A DNA stretch of 8,343 nucleotides from JBKJUK01 sp046590705 (GTDB lineage: Bacteria; Acidobacteriota; Thermoanaerobaculia; Gp7-AA8), in the NCBI GenBank assembly GCA_046590705.1, contig JBKJUK010000311.1:1-8343 (forward strand), in the 5' to 3' direction. Positions 1-3,205 of this stretch are shown piece after piece. The number at the start of each line of letters is the position of its first letter. Position 1 is the stretch's first letter. The notes beneath the pieces are model-generated. The model made no database searches, had not been told where the DNA came from, and saw nothing but the letters and a program-made list of their open reading frames with translations. The position numbers were made by a program, and so were the translations under genes.

Positions 1-1
1 G

Positions 2-100
2 GAGATGCAGCAGATCGCCGGCATCCTTACTCCCGAGCAAAAGTCAAAATTCGAAGAGATGAAGAAGAATCGCCATGAATTCCGTCAGGGCCGACGTTAA
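2..100 (+). CDS. C-terminal end of a Spy/CpxP-like periplasmic protein (partial)
   Basis: An open frame enters from the left edge and stops with TAA at 98-100, giving 33 visible residues. They include the segment ILTPEQKSKFEEMKKNRHEF, a helix-forming, charge-alternating stretch. The LTPEQ...KFEEM pattern is typical of Spy/CpxP-type periplasmic chaperone or metal-sensor proteins (the LTxxQ motif), where it recurs in an all-helical fold. The start, any signal peptide and most of the domain lie outside the window, so the assignment rests on one motif. A hairpin terminator about 40 bp after the stop fits the end of a transcription unit. Another protein with an LTPEQ helix would be the alternative. 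Confidence 0.6.
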   Translation, partial: EMQQIAGILTPEQKSKFEEMKKNRHEFRQGRR

Positions 101-137
101 TGCTTCCACCGGGAGCCCTGATTCCCTGAGAACTCCG

Positions 138-170
138 CCACCCGGGAGCGATGAGCTCGCGGGTGGTCTT
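138..170 (+). terminator. Stem-loop terminator after the Spy/CpxP-like gene
   Basis: CCACCCG (138-144) pairs with CGGGTGG (160-166). After one G-G mismatch, GAGC (146-149) pairs with GCTC (155-158) around a GATGA loop. This makes an 11-bp interrupted GC-rich stem followed by TCTT. The T-tract is weak, so termination may be inefficient. The position 38 bp downstream of the stop at 100 supports a terminator role. Confidence 0.55.
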
Positions 171-426
171 CAATGATTGCCGCGCCAATCTTCTTCAACG
201 TTGGATGAGCATGGGAGTATCAGGAAGCCGAAGTTTTCACTCCACGAGACCATCTTTTGACTCGAGCCGCGGCACTGAGCGATGCGGAGTGCCCCCGGGA
301 TCTTTCTCAGGAATCCGAGCGCGAGGCGTACCTCATCGCTCTATTCGGAGTGGCTGGTGAACACGCGCCCTGTCCGGACCGGATTGGCGCCCGGTCGTGT
401 CAGTGCGTCGGCCGCAGAGTTTCTGA
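171..426. other. Intergenic stretch with no convincing gene
   Basis: No frame here looks like a real protein. A plus-strand frame open from about 209 reads into the antisense of the small membrane gene at 427-606. It starts only at a TTG (257) without a ribosome binding site, and its second half is the low-complexity shadow of that gene. No tRNA, repeat or strong hairpin was seen. Part of it is probably the 3' region of the minus-strand gene ending at 427. Confidence 0.5.
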
Positions 427-606
427 TCAGGTGCGCGACTGGAACGCAAGCCAGGCGATGATGACTGCGATGATCACGAGGGCGATTCGTCCCATACCCA
501 TCAGGCGGGTTCCCGCTACAGGACGTCCGCCTTTCGGCTTGGCACCGGTTACAGCCGCGAAGACGACGATGACAACAGCGATCCCTAACAGAGCGAGCCA
601 GTTCAT
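427..606 (-). CDS. Small two-helix membrane protein, 59 aa, hypothetical
   Basis: The minus strand reads ATG (606-604) to TGA (429-427), 59 residues, too short for a 60-residue cutoff. The protein begins MNWLALLGIAVVIVVFAAV, a clear hydrophobic helix (residues 3-20). A Gly/Pro/Arg/Lys linker follows (AKPKGGRPVAGTR, 22-34), then a second helix (about 41-55, IALVIIAVIIAWLAF) and the tail QSRT. Two hydrophobic segments separated by a basic loop are unlikely by chance in GC-rich noncoding DNA. The basic loop suggests a hairpin with the loop in the cytoplasm. No strong Shine-Dalgarno precedes the ATG; the nearest upstream bases are GCCTCGGTAC. It lies 115 bp downstream of the 51-aa gene on the same strand, with a hairpin between. 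No family is recognised and function is unknown. Confidence 0.6.
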   Translation of the reverse strand: MNWLALLGIAVVIVVFAAVTGAKPKGGRPVAGTRLMGMGRIALVIIAVIIAWLAFQSRT

Positions 607-630
607 GTACCGAGGCTTTACAAGAGGCGG

Positions 631-651
631 GCCAGACCCCGAGAGGGGCTG
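631..651. other. Hairpin upstream of the small membrane protein gene
   Basis: CCAG-A-CCCC pairs with GGGG-CTGG around a GAGA tetraloop: 8 bp with one bulged A. It ends 25 bp upstream of the ATG of the 59-aa gene on the minus strand. It could be leader structure. There is no T-tract on either strand, so a terminator is less likely. Confidence 0.35.
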
Positions 652-687
652 GAGACTGTAGTTGCCGTCGTGCTGAGGACGGCTTCA

Positions 688-714
688 GAAAACTCGCGCT
701 CCCATGGCGGGAGC
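688..714 (-). terminator. Possible terminator after the small basic gene
   Basis: On the minus strand GCTCCC (714-709) pairs with GGGAGC (703-698) around a 5-nt loop, followed by GCGAGTTTTC. The hairpin begins 8 bp past the stop of the 51-aa gene at 722. The stem is only 6 bp and the T-run only four, so this may be a weak or partial terminator allowing some read-through into the small membrane gene. Confidence 0.4.
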
Positions 715-721
715 CGGACCG

Positions 722-877
722 TCAGGCTTTCGCTTCGTCAGATGATGCTTTCGCTGCTGCCACTTCCGGGTTCACGACTCCGGCCGCAGTTCGTGCCGCC
801 CGATCCTTCTCCCGCTGGGCAGTTCGTCGCTTGCGTGCGATCGAAGCTCTCGCTTTTTCTCCATTGATTCTTGACAT
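722..877 (-). CDS. Small, highly basic protein, 51 aa, hypothetical
   Basis: On the minus strand an ATG at 877-875 is preceded by GGAGG (889-885) with 7-nt spacing, an excellent ribosome binding site, and the frame runs to TGA at 724-722. The 51 residues begin MSRINGEKARASIARKRRTA, continue with a QREKDRAARTAAG segment, and end in an Ala/Lys/Asp tail. About a quarter of residues are Lys or Arg, nearly all within residues 8-29, which should form one amphipathic charged helix. There is no signal peptide or membrane segment. It resembles in composition the 57-aa protein encoded divergently at 1186-1359. A nucleic-acid- or ribosome-associated role is conceivable from composition only. No family is recognised. 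Confidence 0.65.
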   Translation of the reverse strand: MSRINGEKARASIARKRRTAQREKDRAARTAAGVVNPEVAAAKASSDEAKA

Positions 878-1185
878 GACAATTCCTCCGTCGCGCACTT
901 TAACAGTTTTCCGCCCGGAGAGCCGAGCGGGAAATGCTTAGAATTGCTCTCGGTTGAATCGAATTCCCGCCGTGGATCTGCTGTTCACGGATATGACAAG
1001 CTTTCTGGCGGGGAGCGGGGCGCGTTTGACGGCGATTCTTCGAAGCGTCTGACGCTCTTTGGTAGAGGAAAGCACTGTTTTCGGGACAGGTTGCTCGCAG
1101 CAACTCTGTCGAGAATGACCATCTTTGTAGTTTAATGAGCAGGTGAGAGCGGACAGATGATCCGCTTCCGTCCGAGGAGTCCGTA
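878..1185. promoter_or_regulatory. Divergent intergenic region with a structured leader hairpin
   Basis: This 308-bp spacer separates the divergent starts at 877 (minus) and 1186 (plus) and must hold both promoters. No pair of -35/-10 hexamers is convincing. The clearest structure is a stem-loop at 1085-1110: GACAG plus GTTGCT pairs with AGCAAC and CTGTC around a CGC loop. It is an 11-bp stem with a single bulged T. It lies 75 bp before the TTG start, so it is probably in the 5' leader of the 57-aa gene. A long minus-strand frame crossing this region (900-1472) is a shadow of the opposite-strand genes. Confidence 0.45.
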
Positions 1186-1359
1186 TTGGCAAAACCACAG
1201 GTTTCATTCGCAAAACGCCAGCGTGAGCAGGCAAAAAGAGAGCGGCAGCAGTCAAAAGTGGAAAAGAGAGCGCAGCGCGCGGTCGAGCCCAGAGAGGATG
1301 AGATTGCCGTGGAAGATATGCAGCCTCTGACCGGAAACGAGCCGCCCATCGAGCAGTAA
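1186..1359 (+). CDS. Small charged Lys/Arg/Glu-rich protein, 57 aa, TTG start
   Basis: GAGGAG (1174-1179) lies 6 nt before a TTG codon (1186). No ATG in this frame is suitably placed, so TTG is the likely start. The frame reads 57 residues to TAA (1357-1359). The N-terminal half, MAKPQVSFAKRQREQAKRER followed by QQSKVEKRAQRA, is a single predicted charged helix. The C-terminal half is acidic and Pro-rich (EPREDEIAVEDM, then NEPPIEQ). The N-terminal pattern, a short Pro/Ser/Phe lead followed by a K/R/E/Q helix, is one I associate with short uncharacterised bacterial proteins, from memory only. A terminator hairpin begins at the stop codon, so this is a monocistronic unit. Function unknown; a cytosolic RNA- or protein-binding role is inference. 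Confidence 0.7.
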   Translation: MAKPQVSFAKRQREQAKRERQQSKVEKRAQRAVEPREDEIAVEDMQPLTGNEPPIEQ

Positions 1360-1404
1360 GCGGGAGCGGCGTTGCGAGACGCCGCCCGCTTCCTCACCTT
1401 TCTT
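1358..1404 (+). terminator. Strong stem-loop terminator of the 57-aa gene
   Basis: AAGCGG (1358-1363) pairs with CCGCTT (1386-1391). After a GA bulge, GCGGCGT (1366-1372) pairs with ACGCCGC (1379-1385) around a TGCGAG loop. The 13-bp stem is followed by CCTCACCTTTCTT. The stem overlaps the last two bases of the stop codon. It separates this small gene from yaeQ. Confidence 0.75.
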
Positions 1405-1446
1405 CGAGTCACGCAAACAAACTGATCCGGACTACGCACCCAGCCG

Positions 1447-1986
1447 ATGGCCCTCACCGCTACGATGTACAACGTCTCGCTGGAGATTGCAGACGTCGAT
1501 CGAAATGTTTACGAGACGGTCGAACTTCGCGTTGCGCGTCAGCCCTCCGAGACTGCGGAGTACATGACTGCGCGCGTTCTGGCCTACGCTCTGGAGTTCG
1601 CCGACGGCATCGAGTTGACGCAGGGAGTGGCGGCCGGGGATGAGCCGGCGGTATGGATTCGCGACCTCACCGGGAAAGTGCTGTCATGGATCGAAGTGGG
1701 AATGCCTGACGCCGATCGGCTGCATCGGGCCAGCAAGCTGGCAGACCGTGTGGCGATCTACACCCACCGAGACATTCGTCAACTGTCGGCACAGCTGCTG
1801 GGGAAGAAAATCCACAAGGCGGAAACCATACCGATTTACGCTTTCGAGCGTGGATTCATCGACGAGCTCACAGGGCTGTTTGATCGTCGCACCAGGCTCG
1901 CGCTGACCTGCACCGAGCGGCAGCTCTATGTCGACGTGAACGGCAGAACCTTCAACAGCGAGATCGTCGAGCACCGCATCCCTTGA
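1447..1986 (+). CDS. yaeQ: YaeQ family protein
   Basis: The 179-residue product matches the YaeQ family in length (E. coli about 181) and in conserved blocks. It starts MALTATMYNVSLEIADVDRN like E. coli YaeQ (MALKATIYK..VADLDRN). It also has an RQPSET block (31-36), a GDEPAVWIRD block (64-73), WIEVGMPD (81-88) and a basic ASKLAD stretch (95-100). YaeQ adopts a PD-(D/E)XK nuclease-like fold. The Glu/Asp residues at 65-66 and 83 and the Lys at 97 would sit in that core, but no enzymatic activity is firmly established for the family. It is soluble and cytoplasmic, with no signal peptide. The ATG at 1447 is chosen because it aligns with the family N-terminus; no clear Shine-Dalgarno precedes it. 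The ppk2 gene follows 33 bp after its stop, suggesting co-transcription. Confidence 0.93.
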   Translation: MALTATMYNVSLEIADVDRNVYETVELRVARQPSETAEYMTARVLAYALEFADGIELTQGVAAGDEPAVWIRDLTGKVLSWIEVGMPDADRLHRASKLADRVAIYTHRDIRQLSAQLLGKKIHKAETIPIYAFERGFIDELTGLFDRRTRLALTCTERQLYVDVNGRTFNSEIVEHRIP

Positions 1987-2019
1987 TGTCCAGCGAAGAA
2001 ATCCAGCGAGGTTCGTGAA

Positions 2020-2823
2020 ATGAGCGAGCGAAAAAAAGAGTCGAGAAAGAAGATCAATCTCGGCGGGATCGACCCCTCCGGAACGCCTGAGTTCAAGGGT
2101 GGTAAGAAGAAAGGCGAAGAGCTTCAGATCAGGATCAACGAGAAACTCGCCGCTCTGCAGGATCTTCTCTACGCCGGTCACAAGCAGAAAGTGCTGGTCA
2201 TTCTGCAGGGGATGGATACGTCAGGCAAAGATGGTGCGATCCGGAAGGTCTTTTCGCATGTCGATCCGCTGGGCATTCGAGTGGCTACTTTCAAGGCGCC
2301 CACAGCGGAGGAACTCGATCACGATTTTCTCTGGCGCATTCACCGGCAGGTCCCTGGTAAAGGGGAACTGGTCATTTTCAATCGGAGTCACTACGAGGAT
2401 GTTCTGATCGTGCGTGTACGCGAGCTCGTGCCCGCGGCGGTCTGGAGAAGTCGGTACGCGCAGATCAACGAATTCGAGCGAATGCTTTCGGAGAGCGGTA
2501 CAACCATCCTGAAATTTTTCCTTCATATCAGTAAGGACGAGCAGAAAGAGCGACTGCAGGCTCGCCTCGATGACCCCACCAAGCGCTGGAAATTCAACAT
2601 TGGTGATCTCGGCGAACGGAAGTTGTGGAAGGATTACATGAAGGCCTACGAAGAAGCGATTCAGCAGACCAGTACGTCGTATGCGCCGTGGCACATCGTG
2701 CCAGCGGACGCGAAGTGGTATCGAAATCTGGTGATCTCGAACGCAATCGTAGAAGCACTGAGCGCGCTGAAGATGGAGTACCCGAAACCCGATCCAGAGC
2801 TCGAAGGAATCGTCGTCGACTGA
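2020..2823 (+). CDS. ppk2: Polyphosphate kinase 2 (PPK2 family), class-III-like
   Basis: The 267-residue protein is a full-length one-domain PPK2. It transfers phosphate between inorganic polyphosphate and nucleoside mono- or diphosphates in the cytoplasm. Residues 64-72 (GMDTSGKDG) are the Walker A loop. VIFNRSHYEDV (118-128) is the Walker B region, with the family NRSHYEDV signature. The Arg/Lys-rich lid is at about 177-193 (ERLQARLDDPTKRWKFN). FKAPTAEELDHDFLWRIH (91-108) and APWHIVPADAKWYRN (222-236) are further family blocks. The N-terminal GIDPSGTPEFKGGKKK segment and the length fit the polyphosphate:nucleotide phosphotransferase subfamily, whose characterised class III members phosphorylate AMP and ADP. 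Substrate preference here is inference. GAGG at 2008-2011, 8 nt upstream, supports the ATG. Confidence 0.95.
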   Translation: MSERKKESRKKINLGGIDPSGTPEFKGGKKKGEELQIRINEKLAALQDLLYAGHKQKVLVILQGMDTSGKDGAIRKVFSHVDPLGIRVATFKAPTAEELDHDFLWRIHRQVPGKGELVIFNRSHYEDVLIVRVRELVPAAVWRSRYAQINEFERMLSESGTTILKFFLHISKDEQKERLQARLDDPTKRWKFNIGDLGERKLWKDYMKAYEEAIQQTSTSYAPWHIVPADAKWYRNLVISNAIVEALSALKMEYPKPDPELEGIVVD

Positions 2824-2841
2824 TCGGTTCAGCGGGCGTGA

Positions 2842-2892
2842 CCGGCCCCGAGTTCCTCGGCTTTGCAGGTCCCAGGACTTTGAGCGGGCCGG
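2842..2892. other. Long-range GC inverted repeat after ppk2
   Basis: CCGGCCC (2842-2848) is complementary to GGGCCGG (2886-2892) across a 37-nt loop, just past the ppk2 stop and just before the first palindromic repeat. There is no T-tract. It may contribute to 3'-end structure of the ppk2 transcript, but the loop is long. Confidence 0.25.
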
Positions 2893-2896
2893 GGTT

Positions 2897-2944
2897 GTGT
2901 GGCACAGGCAATCTTGCCTGTGGCGCGGCGCACTGACTTCGAAG
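2897..2944 (+). repeat. Dispersed palindromic repeat, copy 1 (REP-like)
   Basis: The 48-bp unit starts GTGTGGCACAGGCAAT, with the core palindrome CACAGGCA (2903-2910) and TGCCTGTG (2915-2922) around a 4-nt loop. A conserved tail ending ACTGACTTCGAAG follows. It matches the reverse complement of 7466-7513 at 44 of 48 positions by eye. It is inverted relative to copy 2, with its GTGTGG end facing outward toward ppk2. Short frames running through it encode repeat-derived peptides and are not genes. Confidence 0.85.
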
Positions 2945-3021
2945 GGGGCGAATCTCTTCCGCGTAGCTGACATTTCGATGCTCGCGCCAACCCTTTCACG
3001 ACAGGCCAAACAACGGCAGGG

Positions 3022-3068
3022 CTGGAACTCACTTCATGGCGCCACAGGCAGGATTGCCTGTGCCACAC
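3022..3068 (-). repeat. Dispersed palindromic repeat, copy 2 (REP-like)
   Basis: On the minus strand this reads GTGTGGCACAGGCAATCC, then GCCTGTGGCGCC and a diverged tail (TGAGTTCCAG against TGACTTCGAAG in copy 1). The first 30 bases are nearly identical to copies 1 and 3; the tail is the most divergent of the three. Copies 1 and 2 face each other tail-to-tail across 77 bp, giving the symmetrical layout of a REPIN or BIME doublet. Confidence 0.8.
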
Positions 3069-3155
3069 ATCCGCGCTCGAGAGTCGTCTGCGAAATCGCG
3101 AGATCAGGCCTCAGGCCCGGCAGTCTCGTCGCTGTCATTAACTGGACCGCGAAAA

Positions 3156-3183
3156 CGAAAGGCGGCCAGTAGGCCGCCTTTCG
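3156..3183. terminator. Perfect 12-bp hairpin, bidirectional terminator
   Basis: CGAAAGGCGGCC (3156-3167) pairs perfectly with GGCCGCCTTTCG (3172-3183) around AGTA. On the minus strand the stem is followed by TTTTCGCGG, so with the TTTCG of the stem it makes a T-rich tail. It lies 22 bp beyond the stop of the large minus-strand PHP gene (3206). It is primarily the terminator of that gene and may also stop plus-strand transcription from ppk2. Confidence 0.88.
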
Positions 3184-3205
3184 CGTTGCAGATTGTGAGG
3201 AAGAG

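Noticed and set aside
257..661. 134-aa plus-strand open frame
   Set aside because: It needs a TTG start without a ribosome binding site. Its composition in the second half is the antisense of a well-formed two-helix membrane protein, and no domain pattern is visible.
900..1472. 190-aa minus-strand open frame
   Set aside because: It runs antisense through the 57-aa gene, its terminator and the yaeQ start, is Ser/Arg/Cys-rich and shows no recognisable motif.
1684..2181. 165-aa minus-strand open frame
   Set aside because: It is antisense to the conserved yaeQ and ppk2 coding regions and has no supporting features of its own.
2221..3009. 262-aa minus-strand open frame
   Set aside because: It is a shadow of ppk2 that begins within the repeat doublet; the conserved Walker motifs are on the other strand.
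2897..3172. Short open frames beginning MWHRQSCLWR in the 2824-3205 gap
   Set aside because: These peptides are encoded by the palindromic repeat itself and recur wherever it occurs; they have no ribosome binding sites.
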